A DNA stretch of 23,086 nucleotides from JAQAZP01 sp032127265 (GCA_032127265.1 JAQAZP010000307.1:1-23086); one strand, 5' to 3'; shown: positions 7,911 through 16,052, counted from the stretch's first letter. Numbers and translations are program-made. The notes: generated by a model from the sequence alone, not told the origin.

Positions 7911-8951
7911 TCAGACGTCCAGTTCCCGCTTCTTCTTTTCCCAGCACTCCAGGGCATACTGTCGCATGTCGGCCACCGAATCGAACTCGTCGATGATCTC
8001 CACCCCAAGCAGGGTTTCGATGGCGTCCTCGAGGGTGACGATCCCCTCGGTCCCCCCGTATTCGTCCACCACCAGGAAGAGGTGCTCCCGCCGCTTGATG
8101 AACTCGTCGAGGGTCCCGGCGATGGATTTCGACTCGGGAACGGCATGGATGGGCTGGGCCAGCTGCTCCATGGTTTGACCGTCCTTCCCCGCCGCCTGCG
8201 CTTCGTAAATGTGAATGCGCAGCACCAGCCCGGTGACCCGGTCGATATTCTCCTCGTAGATCGGGATCCGGGAGAACTTCAGCTTGTCCGCCCGCTCCAG
8301 GGCCTGGGCCACGGTGAGGTCCTTCGGCAGGGCGGTCATCACCGAACGAGGCGTCATCACATCGCCGGCCCGGATGTATTTCAGCCGCAACAGGTTCTGG
8401 ATCACCTGCTTCTCCTTGCCCATCAACGTCCCCTCGTCGGCCCCGATGCCGGCCAGGGCGCTCAATTCCCGGCGGGTCACCCGCCGCGGATCCCCGCCCG
8501 TCCGGGCAACGACCAGGGACACGGCGCGGAGAAAGAGCACCACCGGGTAGCAGAGAATGATCAGGCCGTATATGGCATAGGCGGAAAAAGGGGCCAGACG
8601 CTTCCAGTGGGCCGCACCGAGGGTCTTGGGGATCACCTCGGAAAAGACAAGGATGGCGAAGGTCAGCAGCCCGGAGACCAGGGCCACCCAGCCGCTGCCA
8701 AAGACGGTCAGGGCCTGGGCGCCCACCCCGGCCGCACCCACGGTGTTGGCCACCGTGTTCACGGTGAGGATCGCGGCCAGGGGCTGATTCACCTTCCGCT
8801 TGAGCCGCCGCAGGATCCGGCCGCTGCGCACTTCGTCCCTGATCAGCAGTTCGATGTGGGCATGGGATACGGAGAGCAGCACCGCTTCGAGGATCGAACA
8901 GAGAAAGGAAAGCAGGACGGCCAGCAGAAAATAGAGCAGGAGGGCTATCAT
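7911..8951 (-). CDS. CNNM/DUF21 and CBS domain protein, hemolysin/CorB-type
   Basis: Integral inner-membrane protein of 346 aa related to CorB and CNNM proteins, which are implicated in magnesium or cobalt efflux. The DUF21/CNNM region has about four membrane segments (res 1-28, 55-85, 88-115, 120-150), including the family's small-residue stretch VANTVGAAGVGAQAL and SEVIPKTLGA. Two CBS domains follow (about 195-315): DVMTPRSVM opens the first and LVVDEYGGTEGIVTLED closes the second. The CorC_HlyC domain usual after CBS in longer members is absent, so this is the short form. The ATG start is preceded by AGGAG at a long spacing (13 nt). Confidence 0.9.
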   Translation of the reverse strand: MIALLLYFLLAVLLSFLCSILEAVLLSVSHAHIELLIRDEVRSGRILRRLKRKVNQPLAAILTVNTVANTVGAAGVGAQALTVFGSGWVALVSGLLTFAILVFSEVIPKTLGAAHWKRLAPFSAYAIYGLIILCYPVVLFLRAVSLVVARTGGDPRRVTRRELSALAGIGADEGTLMGKEKQVIQNLLRLKYIRAGDVMTPRSVMTALPKDLTVAQALERADKLKFSRIPIYEENIDRVTGLVLRIHIYEAQAAGKDGQTMEQLAQPIHAVPESKSIAGTLDEFIKRREHLFLVVDEYGGTEGIVTLEDAIETLLGVEIIDEFDSVADMRQYALECWEKKKRELDV

Positions 8952-8997
8952 CCCCGTTCAGTTTCTCCTCTGCAAACGGCGGCCGGTCCCCTGAAAC

Positions 8998-9642
8998 TCA
9001 GAGCGGGAAATCCCGGTGGGCCTGCCAGATGTCCATCAGCCGCCTGATGGCCGATTCCGGGTCGTCGGCCTGGTTCACCGCGCGGACCACGGCAAAGTTC
9101 ACCGCACCGCCGGCCAGCACCTCGGAAAGATTCTCCTCGAAAAGCCCCCCCAGGGCCACGGTGGTCACCGGTGCCTGCCGGACCATCCGGCCCATGGTTT
9201 CCAGGCCCAGCACCGGGTCGGGGACCGCCTTGGAGGTGGTGGCATACACCGGCCCCACGCCGATGTAGTCGGGGCCCAGGGCCGCGGCCCGGCGGGCCTG
9301 TTCCGGGTTGTGGGTCGAGAGCCCGTAGATCCGGCCTTCGGCCTGCCAGAACGCCCGGGCCTCCTCGAGCCCCATGTCGTCCTGTCCCAGGTGAACCCCG
9401 TCGGCGTCCACTTCGGCGGCAATGGCCACGGAATCGTTGACGATGAAACGGGTGCTGCTGTCCCGGGTGATCTCGCGCAAACGGCGGGCCACCGGCAGAA
9501 CCCGGTCATCCGGGGTGTCCTTCATCCGCAGCTGGAGATAGCGCAGGCCGCAGTTCACCGCCGCCTCGGCGCAGGCTTCGTAGCCCGCCGCCGGGTTGGT
9601 CAGGATCAGGTAGAGGCCAAAAGATTCGATACCTGAATTCAT
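8998..9642 (-). CDS. thiE: Thiamine-phosphate synthase
   Basis: Cytoplasmic TIM-barrel enzyme that joins HMP-pyrophosphate and the thiazole phosphate to give thiamine phosphate. It has 214 aa, normal for the family. Visible signature segments are QLRMKD (res 37-42), RFIVNDS (65-71), DGVHLGQDD (81-89), YIGVGPVYATTSK (126-138) and VALGG. The ATG at 9642 has GGAG 5 nt upstream; a longer reading to 9690 runs through the promoter-like region. No other thi genes are in the window. The 5' leader lacks the CTGAGA and ACCTGA elements of a TPP riboswitch. Confidence 0.95.
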   Translation of the reverse strand: MNSGIESFGLYLILTNPAAGYEACAEAAVNCGLRYLQLRMKDTPDDRVLPVARRLREITRDSSTRFIVNDSVAIAAEVDADGVHLGQDDMGLEEARAFWQAEGRIYGLSTHNPEQARRAAALGPDYIGVGPVYATTSKAVPDPVLGLETMGRMVRQAPVTTVALGGLFEENLSEVLAGGAVNFAVVRAVNQADDPESAIRRLMDIWQAHRDFPL

Positions 9643-9676
9643 ATGTTCTCCGGTTTTGATTTCCGCTAACTGGTAA

Positions 9677-9706
9677 AATGTATCGTACACCAGGCCCGGA
9701 TGTCAC
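9677..9706 (-). promoter_or_regulatory. Candidate thiE promoter
   Basis: On the minus strand GTGACA (-35-like, 9701-9706, 5 of 6) and TACATT (-10-like, 9677-9682, 4 of 6) are 18 nt apart, placing the start about 25-30 nt before the thiE ATG. Both boxes lie inside the inverted repeat 9679-9712, so a factor bound there could control thiE. Confidence 0.45.
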
Positions 9707-9720
9707 GATACACGTTTTTT
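9679..9720. promoter_or_regulatory. Inverted repeat with T tract between thiE and the PBP gene
   Basis: TGTATCGT (9679-9686) and its reverse complement ACGATACA (9705-9712) flank 18 nt, and six Ts follow at 9715-9720 on the plus strand. It has the shape of an intrinsic terminator read rightward, but no gene upstream reads in that direction. It may instead be an operator for thiE, or may block antisense transcription coming out of thiE. Confidence 0.55.
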
Positions 9721-9747
9721 GCCTTCCGCCGGGCTCTGAACTATTCT
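9719..9747 (+). promoter_or_regulatory. Candidate promoter of the PBP1B-type gene
   Basis: TTGCCT (9719-9724) and TATTCT (9742-9747) are separated by 17 nt, each matching the sigma-70 consensus at 4 of 6 positions. The start would fall near 9754, leaving a leader of about 40 nt to the ATG at 9795. Confidence 0.45.
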
Positions 9748-9794
9748 TATGGTGAACAGTACGGATGATCACGGATTCATCACACCGGGTGACC

Positions 9795-12095
9795 ATGATG
9801 TGGAAAACTCACCGGGCACCACGCCCCCGGGCGGACCGCCTTCACTTGCTGCTGATACTGATGCTGGCCCTGCTCCTCCCCTGCACCGCGGCCATGGCCG
9901 GCCTGGAGCAGGAGATGGGGCGCAACGAGGTGCGGATCTGGTCGGCGCCCTACACCCTCGAACCGGGCACCACGGTGGAAGGGTCAGGCCTGCTGCGGCG
10001 CCTGGAGCGCCTGGGCTACCGCCGCGTGCACCAGCGCCCCGAATCGCCGGGGGAGTTCTTCTACGGGCATGAACGGTTCTGGATCTACCGCCAGCCCCAC
10101 CAACTGGACGGGGATGAATACCCGGCGGAACTGTTCAGCCTGACCCTGCGCCGCCAGGACGGCCTGATCCTCGAACCGGAGCCGCCGGCCACCGGGGAGG
10201 AGCCCATCTTCCACAGTAAACCCAGGTCCCACTGGCTTGAACCCGAGCTGCTCACCGAATCGCTGGAGTCCAACCGTGCGCCCCGGATCCCGGTGAAGTT
10301 GAGCGAGCTGCCCGAGCACGTCTGGCGCTCCGTACTGGCCATCGAGGACGCCAGGTTCTTCGACCACACCGGCCTCGATGCCCGGGGTATTGCCCGGGCC
10401 CTGCTGAACAACGCCCGGGCGGGCAAGGTGGTCCAGGGGGGCAGCACCATCACCCAGCAGCTGGTGAAAATCCGCGACCTGACACCCCGGCGGACCTGGG
10501 GACGCAAACTTTCCGAGGCGCTCCGTGCCCTGGAACTGGAAGCGGCCCACGACAAGGAGGAGATTCTCCAGGCCTATCTCAACTGCGTCTACTACGGGCA
10601 CATCGACGGGGTAAGCATCTACGGCATCGGCGCGGCCGCCCGGGCGTACTTCTCAAAGGAGGCCCGGGAACTGGACCTCGGCGAAGCCGCCCTGCTGGCC
10701 GGTATCGTCCAGGGGCCGAACCTCCTCTCCCCGGTGCGCAATCCCGGCCGGGCGCGGGAACGGCAGGAGCAGGTGCTGGACCGGATGCAGGAACTGCACT
10801 GGGCCCCGGAGACCGAGATTTCCAAGGCCCGGTTGCGCGGCCTGCCCAGGCTGCACACCACTAATTTGAGCCCGGCCGGCAACCGGCACTTTCTCGGCCT
10901 GCTCGGTGAAATCGTGGGACGCAAGGCGGAGCATCAGGTGGAAAAGGGGCGGGGCGTGCTGGTGGAATCGACCATCGACCCCCTGCTCCAGGCCCAGGCG
11001 GAAGAGGCGGTTCGCCAGGGACTGGAGGAACTGCGGCGCCACCACTCCCGGCTGCGCCGGGTGCCGCTTGCCGCGGCCCTGGTCTGCTACGACGCCGAGG
11101 ACGGCCGGATCCTGGCCTACGTGGGTGGTGACCCGGCACAGGAAGACGACGTCTTTGACCGGGTGCGCAATGCCCGGCGGCAGCCCGGCTCGGCGATCAA
11201 GCCACTGGTCCTGCTCAGCGCGTTTGACGGCGCGGGGGTGCAGGGCGCCCTCTACCCCGCCCGCCAGGTGGCCGACAGCCCGCTCAGCATCGACTTGCCG
11301 TCGGGCGCCTGGGAGCCGCAAAACTACAACGGCTCGTACCAGGGCGTGGTAACCATCCGCGAAGCCCTGGTCCAGAGCCTCAACGTGCCCTTTGTCCGTA
11401 TCGGCCGCTGGTGCGGCTTCGACACCACGGCGGGAATGATTCGCGAGACCGGCCTCACCGTCCCCGATCCGGCTCCCCCCTCGCTGGTTCTCGGCGCGGT
11501 GGAAGCCACTCCGCTGGAGCTGGCCGACGCCTACGCCGTGTTCAGCGGCAGCCTGGGCCGGCGGGCCAAGCTCACCCCGTACACCAGGCTGGCCCGGCCC
11601 AGCGGCCGCACGATCACCAAGCACCGCTCACGGCACAAGAAGGTGGTCCGTCCGGCCACGGCCTACCTGATCCGCGATCTGCTGCGCGACTCGGTGGAGC
11701 GGGGAACCAGTCGGCCGGCGGCAATCGAGGGGCGCGATGTCTTCGGCAAGACCGGCAGCTCATCGGACCTTCGTGACGCCTGGTTCGTGGGCGGGACCGG
11801 GCCGCTGGTGGCCGCGGTCTGGGTGGGGATCGACGACGGCACCCCGCTGGGGCTCACCGGCTCGGGGGCCGCCGCCCCTATCTGGCGCTCGTTCATGGTC
11901 TCGGCAGCGCCCACCCGGCCTGCCGCGCCCGTGGAACGGCCCGACGACGTGGTGGAGCGGATGATCCAGGACCGCAGCGGCCTGCTGGTGGGCCGGCCGC
12001 GAAAGGGCACGCACACCGACCTCTTCCGCCGCGGGGCCATGCCGCCCAGCCGGCGCTTCTGGCGCAAGGACGAACCGATTCCGGTGCTTAAATGA
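9795..12095 (+). CDS. mrcB: Bifunctional class A penicillin-binding protein, PBP1B type
   Basis: Inner-membrane peptidoglycan synthase of 766 aa with glycan-polymerising and transpeptidase domains. One N-terminal membrane anchor (about res 16-36) is followed by a UB2H-like region (about 50-125; LERLGYRRV, PGEFFYGHERFWIYRQ). The GT51 transglycosylase domain (about 150-330) has catalytic Glu184 in EDARFFDH and GGSTITQQLVK. The transpeptidase domain (about 385-700) carries SxxK (Ser466, SAIK), SxN (Ser528, SLN) and KTG (Lys652). The UB2H-like part points to PBP1B rather than PBP1A. The start is uncertain: ATG 9795 follows GGGTGACC, and ATG 9765 would add ten residues. It is divergent from thiE. 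Confidence 0.93.
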   Translation: MMWKTHRAPRPRADRLHLLLILMLALLLPCTAAMAGLEQEMGRNEVRIWSAPYTLEPGTTVEGSGLLRRLERLGYRRVHQRPESPGEFFYGHERFWIYRQPHQLDGDEYPAELFSLTLRRQDGLILEPEPPATGEEPIFHSKPRSHWLEPELLTESLESNRAPRIPVKLSELPEHVWRSVLAIEDARFFDHTGLDARGIARALLNNARAGKVVQGGSTITQQLVKIRDLTPRRTWGRKLSEALRALELEAAHDKEEILQAYLNCVYYGHIDGVSIYGIGAAARAYFSKEARELDLGEAALLAGIVQGPNLLSPVRNPGRARERQEQVLDRMQELHWAPETEISKARLRGLPRLHTTNLSPAGNRHFLGLLGEIVGRKAEHQVEKGRGVLVESTIDPLLQAQAEEAVRQGLEELRRHHSRLRRVPLAAALVCYDAEDGRILAYVGGDPAQEDDVFDRVRNARRQPGSAIKPLVLLSAFDGAGVQGALYPARQVADSPLSIDLPSGAWEPQNYNGSYQGVVTIREALVQSLNVPFVRIGRWCGFDTTAGMIRETGLTVPDPAPPSLVLGAVEATPLELADAYAVFSGSLGRRAKLTPYTRLARPSGRTITKHRSRHKKVVRPATAYLIRDLLRDSVERGTSRPAAIEGRDVFGKTGSSSDLRDAWFVGGTGPLVAAVWVGIDDGTPLGLTGSGAAAPIWRSFMVSAAPTRPAAPVERPDDVVERMIQDRSGLLVGRPRKGTHTDLFRRGAMPPSRRFWRKDEPIPVLK

Positions 12096-12112
12096 GGCCG
12101 GCACCCCGCGGT

Positions 12113-12142
12113 TTGACTCCCCCCCTCGTGTTCCGTTAACCT
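12113..12142 (+). promoter_or_regulatory. Weak candidate promoter ahead of the sulfotransferase cluster
   Basis: TTGACT (12113-12118, 5 of 6) is followed after 18 nt by TAACCT (12137-12142, 3 of 6). It is the best pair in the 111-nt gap between the PBP gene and the first sulfotransferase. No terminator is visible after the PBP gene. Confidence 0.3.
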
Positions 12143-12206
12143 TACCGTCCGTAACTGTTCCCGGGTCGGCCGGTGCAACACTGGCGGCCTTATTCACAAG
12201 TGACCG

Positions 12207-13103
12207 ATGAGCAAACTCCCCACATTCCTGGTGGTGGGCGCGGCCAAGAGCGGCACCACATCACTGCACTACTTCATGGAGCAGCACCCTGAGATCTGCG
12301 TCCCGCCCTGCAAGGAGACCTACATCTTCTGCCGCGAGAGCATGGCCGGAACCTGGCCCGCGGTGACCAGCTACGACGAGCAGGGATACCGGGAGCTGTT
12401 CAGCAAACGAACCACCGGGCGGACCAAAGCCTGGGGCGAAGTGACCACCAGCAACCTCTACTACCACGAGGAGGCGGTGCCGGAAATTCAAAAACTGCTC
12501 GGTGACCCGCAGATCATCATCCTGATCCGCAACCCCATCGACCGGGCCTACTCCAACTGGACCTACGCTTCGGCCAGCTACGGCGAGCCCCTGTCCTTCG
12601 AAGACGCGATGAAGGACGAACAGAACCGCATCGAGCAAAAGGTGCAGTTCATGGCCCACTATGTCTCGGCGGGGTTCTACTTTAAAGCGGTGAAGAATTT
12701 CCTCGGGGCCTTCGGCCGGCACAAGGTCTACCTCCTCGAAGACCTGAAGGAAAAGGCGCCGGCAACGGTGAGTGAAATCTTCGAGTTCATCGGAGTGGAC
12801 GGTGGTTTCAGGCCCGACTACGAGACGACCTACAACCCCTCGGGCATCCCCCGCAGCCGACTGCTGAACATGTTCGTCCTCCGCGACGACGGGACCAAGG
12901 GCACACCGCTGCAGCGGGCCATGAGAATGGTGGTGGGCCGCGAGCGGGCCGACCGCCTGTTTCACTCCCTGCGTGTGAAAAACCTCAAGCGGGTCCCGAT
13001 GAATCCGGAAACCAGGAAGCAGCTGGCGGGAATCTACCGCGAGGATGTCCTCAAACTCCAGGACCTGATCGGCAGGGATCTCTCCCACTGGCTCGATGCC
13101 TGA
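12207..13103 (+). CDS. Sulfotransferase domain protein
   Basis: Predicted cytoplasmic PAPS-dependent sulfotransferase of 298 aa, which would move a sulfuryl group from PAPS to a hydroxyl or amine of a glycan or lipid. The 5'-phosphosulfate loop is GAAKSGTTSLHYF (res 11-23, Lys14). The 3'-phosphate-binding segment is LIRNPIDRAYSNW, with Arg108 and Ser116. The rest has the length and pattern of bacterial heparan-type sulfotransferases (Sulfotransfer_1 or _3). The ATG has only a poor ribosome site (AAGTGA). It opens the plus-strand cluster and is followed 20 nt later by a GT4 gene, suggesting a glycan acceptor; this is inference. Confidence 0.9.
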   Translation: MSKLPTFLVVGAAKSGTTSLHYFMEQHPEICVPPCKETYIFCRESMAGTWPAVTSYDEQGYRELFSKRTTGRTKAWGEVTTSNLYYHEEAVPEIQKLLGDPQIIILIRNPIDRAYSNWTYASASYGEPLSFEDAMKDEQNRIEQKVQFMAHYVSAGFYFKAVKNFLGAFGRHKVYLLEDLKEKAPATVSEIFEFIGVDGGFRPDYETTYNPSGIPRSRLLNMFVLRDDGTKGTPLQRAMRMVVGRERADRLFHSLRVKNLKRVPMNPETRKQLAGIYREDVLKLQDLIGRDLSHWLDA

Positions 13104-13123
13104 TTCTACTTGAGGTCAGCATT

Positions 13124-14290
13124 ATGAAGGTCTGCATGGTGGCGCCGTATTTCCCGCCGAAATACTCGGGCGCCGGACAGCAGGTTCACGACTTCAGCCG
13201 GCTGCTGGCCGCCAGGGGGGTCGAGGTGCTAATTGCGGCCCTCAACACCGGAGGCCTGGCATCCAGCGAACGGATGAACGGCATGCTCGTGGAACGGATC
13301 ACTCCCCGGGGTCACGGACGGCTGCAGCACCTGCTGTTCATATTCCAGCTGGCCTGGCACCTGTTCCGCCGGCGGGACTGCCCGGTGATGCACATTCACG
13401 GGGCCTACCTGCCGGTCTTTGGCGTGCTGCCTCTGCTTCGGCTTCTGGGAATCAAAACGGCCATCACCTTCTGGGACCCGATCGGGGATGTCCCGGATGC
13501 GATCCGCCGCCGCAGTCTGGGCGCACTGCAGATGCGCATCCTCGCCCTGGCCAACAGCTATATTTGCGTCACCAGTTTTGTTGCCCGATCGTATGATCGG
13601 GCAGGGATGCCGCCGGAGAAGAGGTGTTTCATCCCGGCCGGCATCGACACCGCCGAACGGTTCAGGCCGGCGGACGAGGCGGAGAAACTTCGTCTGCGAG
13701 CGGCCCACGACCTGCCGGCCGGGGCGAAGATCGCCATCTATACCGGGTCCATCGTTCCGCGCAAGGGCGTGGACGTGCTGGTGGAGGCCTGGCGCCGGGT
13801 GGCCGACCGCTTCCCCGATGCACGGCTTCTGCTGGTGGGTCCCACCGACATTGTGGAATATCCGGGGGAAGCCGGTTTCGTCGAGCAACTGCAAGGGCGG
13901 ATCGCCGAACTGGGAATGGAGGATACCGTGCGCCTGGCCGGCCGGTCCGACCGCGTGGAAGAGTATCTAAGGCTGTCCGACCTCTTCGTCTTCGCTTCGC
14001 GGCAGGAAACCTTCGGCATCTCCCTGATCGAGGGGATGGCCTGCGGCCTGCCCAGCGTAGTGGCCGCCATCGAGGACGTCTCCACCGACATCGTGGATCA
14101 TGAATCAGACGGTCTGCTGGTGGGGCAGGAAGACCCCGAAGCCTTTGCCGGCGCCGTTCTCCGCCTGCTGGACGACCCCGGCCTGGCCCGGGAGATCGGC
14201 CGCCGGGCCGTGGAAAAGGTCCGGCGAAAGTTCTCCATCGAGAGCATCAGCAAACAGCACCACGAATTGTACGAGGAACTGCTCTCCTGA
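13124..14290 (+). CDS. Glycosyltransferase family 4 protein
   Basis: Cytoplasmic or membrane-associated retaining GT-B glycosyltransferase of 388 aa. The acceptor domain begins MVAPYFPPKYSGAGQQVHDF (res 5-24), with the usual glycine-rich loop. The donor domain has YTGSIVPRKGVDVLVEAW and the EX7E motif (Glu295 and Glu303, in ETFGISLIEGMACG), which contacts the sugar nucleotide. Length is normal. GAGGT lies 7 nt before the ATG. It sits between a sulfotransferase and a radical SAM gene. The sugar transferred cannot be told from sequence. Confidence 0.93.
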   Translation: MKVCMVAPYFPPKYSGAGQQVHDFSRLLAARGVEVLIAALNTGGLASSERMNGMLVERITPRGHGRLQHLLFIFQLAWHLFRRRDCPVMHIHGAYLPVFGVLPLLRLLGIKTAITFWDPIGDVPDAIRRRSLGALQMRILALANSYICVTSFVARSYDRAGMPPEKRCFIPAGIDTAERFRPADEAEKLRLRAAHDLPAGAKIAIYTGSIVPRKGVDVLVEAWRRVADRFPDARLLLVGPTDIVEYPGEAGFVEQLQGRIAELGMEDTVRLAGRSDRVEEYLRLSDLFVFASRQETFGISLIEGMACGLPSVVAAIEDVSTDIVDHESDGLLVGQEDPEAFAGAVLRLLDDPGLAREIGRRAVEKVRRKFSIESISKQHHELYEELLS

Positions 14291-14346
14291 ACCGTCCGCC
14301 GCTGGTTGCCCGGGCGCCATTCCTCACCAGAGACAGGTTGCCGAGA

Positions 14347-15438
14347 ATGTTCAAACGGATCCACCTCGAACTGACCAACCAGTGCAATTTCAGCTGCGAG
14401 TTCTGCCCGGACCGTCTGATCACCCGCCCCCGGGGCTGTATGGACCGCGATATGATACGCCGGGCGCTGGAGGAAATTGCCGGGGAACAGCTGGCCCCGG
14501 TGGTCTGCCTGCACCTGATGGGTGAACCACTGCTCCACCCCCACCTGCTGGAGACGGTGCAGTTGGCCGGCAAACTGGGGCTGCAGGTCCACCTGACCAC
14601 CAACGGCTGGCTGCTCACCGTCCAGTTGATGCAGTCGCTGCTCGAGGCCGAAACCCATACCATCATCGTTTCGGTGCAAACGCCCGACCCGGTCTCCTTC
14701 GAACTGCGCAAGGCCAGGATCGGCTTTGATGAATACCGCGACCATGTGACGTCGGCCCTGGCCCGGACCCTGGACCAGGAGCACCGGAGCAGGGTGGTCC
14801 TCTCCCTGCTGGTCACGCCGTTCAAGCGCTTCCTCCTCCCCTCGCGGCAGATGAGCATCATCGACACCCGGAAAGAACTGGCTCGCCAGGCTCTGAAGTG
14901 GCTTGAAATCACCGTGGGCAAGTGCTCCCGGGACGAAGTGCGGGCGCAGTTCGAAGCCCGGCACCGCCAGTTGGAACAACGGTTGGCAAAGCTGCATCTG
15001 CTGACCCGCAACCAGGTGCGGATCACTCGCAACCTGGTGCTGGAGTCGAGACCGTTGGGGGACTGGGTCCGGGAGGGTCTTGAGGAATCAAAATTGAAGA
15101 TGGCCCACTGGGGCGGCTGCGAGGGCCTCACCGAACAATTCGGCATCCTCTGGAACGGCGACCTGGTTTTCTGCTGTGTGGACTACGACGGCGAAACGGT
15201 CTTCGGCAACATCGGGGAAACAACCATTCGCGAGGTGTTCCACCAGGAAGATGTTCGGCGGACGATCCACGATTTCAGGAGCCTCCGCATCCGGCACCCC
15301 CGGTGCCGCAAGTGTATGGGCGACACCTCGCTGCCAAGGTCGCTGGGCCGTCAGTTCGGGTCGATCCTCTACTTCAAGCTCTTCCGCCGCTTCCAGGGGT
15401 TGGGCAGCGGGGCGGACCGCCCGGTCATCGATATTTAG
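14347..15438 (+). CDS. Radical SAM protein with SPASM-like C-terminal cysteines
   Basis: Iron-sulfur enzyme of 363 aa that would cleave S-adenosylmethionine to make a substrate radical. The CX3CX2C cluster motif is at Cys13, Cys17 and Cys20 (CNFSCEFC). LHLMGEPLLHP and LTTNGWLL are the usual radical SAM barrel segments. C-terminal cysteines (Cys258, Cys276/277, Cys320, Cys323) are arranged like a SPASM auxiliary cluster. An Arg/Lys-rich helical insertion lies at about res 165-225. ATG 14347 is preferred, with AGG 9 nt upstream; a TTG at 14338 would add three residues. Its TAG stop is part of an inverted repeat shared with the convergent DUF302 gene. SPASM proteins modify peptides, sugars or proteins; the substrate here is unknown. 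Confidence 0.9.
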   Translation: MFKRIHLELTNQCNFSCEFCPDRLITRPRGCMDRDMIRRALEEIAGEQLAPVVCLHLMGEPLLHPHLLETVQLAGKLGLQVHLTTNGWLLTVQLMQSLLEAETHTIIVSVQTPDPVSFELRKARIGFDEYRDHVTSALARTLDQEHRSRVVLSLLVTPFKRFLLPSRQMSIIDTRKELARQALKWLEITVGKCSRDEVRAQFEARHRQLEQRLAKLHLLTRNQVRITRNLVLESRPLGDWVREGLEESKLKMAHWGGCEGLTEQFGILWNGDLVFCCVDYDGETVFGNIGETTIREVFHQEDVRRTIHDFRSLRIRHPRCRKCMGDTSLPRSLGRQFGSILYFKLFRRFQGLGSGADRPVIDI

Positions 15439-15496
15439 CCCCCTTTTCTCACGGGTCTCCGCCTCCGCAGCAGATGGGCTGTGAGAAATGGGGGCT
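15437..15496. terminator. Inverted repeat between convergent genes, probable bidirectional terminator
   Basis: Positions 15437-15452 and 15481-15496 are 16-bp inverted repeats with a single mismatch, separated by 28 nt. The outer ends fall inside the TAG stop codon of the radical SAM gene and the TAG stop codon of the DUF302 gene, so the whole 56-nt gap is one stem-loop. Runs of four T (plus strand) and three T (minus strand) are in the stem, not after it. A factor-independent bidirectional terminator is the simplest reading. Confidence 0.7.
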
Positions 15497-15896
15497 AGAG
15501 CGCGTCGAAAACACGGCGTATTTTGGCGTCCACCTCGCCGGCCACCGCCTGCAGCTCGGGATTGCGCACCACCTTGAACATCTCCGCCGGCTTGATCAGC
15601 GACACCGTGGCCTGCCCCTGGTCGTCCTCGTAGACCACCACGTTGCAGGGCAGCAGCAAGCCCAGTTGCAGTTCCAGGCCCAGGGCCTGGTGAGCCAGCA
15701 CCGGGTTGCAGGCGCCGAGGATGCGGTAGCGGCGAAAGTCGACATCGATTTTCTTTTTCAAGGTGGCCTGGACATCGATCTCGGTGAGTACGCCGAAGCC
15801 CTCCTCCTTGAGCGCCGCGGTCACCCGCTGGAGAGCGGTGTCGAAATCGATCCCTTTCATCGACTTGGTGTATCCGTAGTCACAGCTATCTGTCAT
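15495..15896 (-). CDS. DUF302 domain-containing protein
   Basis: A 133-aa protein of unknown function with no signal peptide or membrane segment. The DUF302 region covers nearly all of it: FDTALQRVTAALKEEGFGVLTEIDVQATLKKK is split over res 18-49, then YRILGACNPVLAHQAL (57-72), LLLPCNVVVYED and VSLIKPAEMF. Cys63 in GACNP and Cys83 in LLPCN are conserved-looking positions. The ATG at 15896 has GGAGG 7 nt upstream; a longer reading to 15965 lacks one. It is the only minus-strand gene inside the plus-strand cluster, and is convergent with the radical SAM gene and divergent from the second sulfotransferase gene. Confidence 0.93.
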   Translation of the reverse strand: MTDSCDYGYTKSMKGIDFDTALQRVTAALKEEGFGVLTEIDVQATLKKKIDVDFRRYRILGACNPVLAHQALGLELQLGLLLPCNVVVYEDDQGQATVSLIKPAEMFKVVRNPELQAVAGEVDAKIRRVFDAL

Positions 15897-15935
15897 TGAT
15901 TTTCCTCCGTCAGCCGGCGTCCCTGCCGCCGATTT

Positions 15936-15965
15936 TTGCAATTCCCCTGATCCAGACTGTATCAT
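15936..15965 (+). promoter_or_regulatory. Candidate promoter of the second half of the cluster
   Basis: TTGCAA (15936-15941, 4 of 6) and TATCAT (15960-15965, 5 of 6) are 18 nt apart, about 90 nt before the sulfotransferase ATG at 16053. The downstream genes are tightly packed to 22633, so this could drive six genes. Confidence 0.45.
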
Positions 15966-15968
15966 TCA

Positions 15969-15996
15969 TTTTTACACTTCGTCGCCCCTCGATCAA
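15969..15996 (-). promoter_or_regulatory. Candidate promoter of the DUF302 gene
   Basis: On the minus strand TTGATC (15991-15996) and TAAAAA (15969-15974) are 16 nt apart, each 4 of 6. The predicted start is about 65 nt before the DUF302 ATG. It nearly abuts the plus-strand candidate at 15936-15965, a back-to-back arrangement. Confidence 0.35.
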
Positions 15997-16052
15997 CACT
16001 CACCCTGCCGGCAGTCCCCCGCCCGGGCAGTCCGGCGGCAGGAGATGTACCG

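Noticed and set aside
9643..9764. TPP riboswitch ahead of thiE
   Set aside because: The conserved CTGAGA and ACCTGA elements are missing, and the predicted leader is only about 30 nt.
10653..11624. A 323-codon minus-strand open frame inside the PBP gene
   Set aside because: It is a shadow of the plus-strand gene, which carries all the GT51 and transpeptidase motifs.
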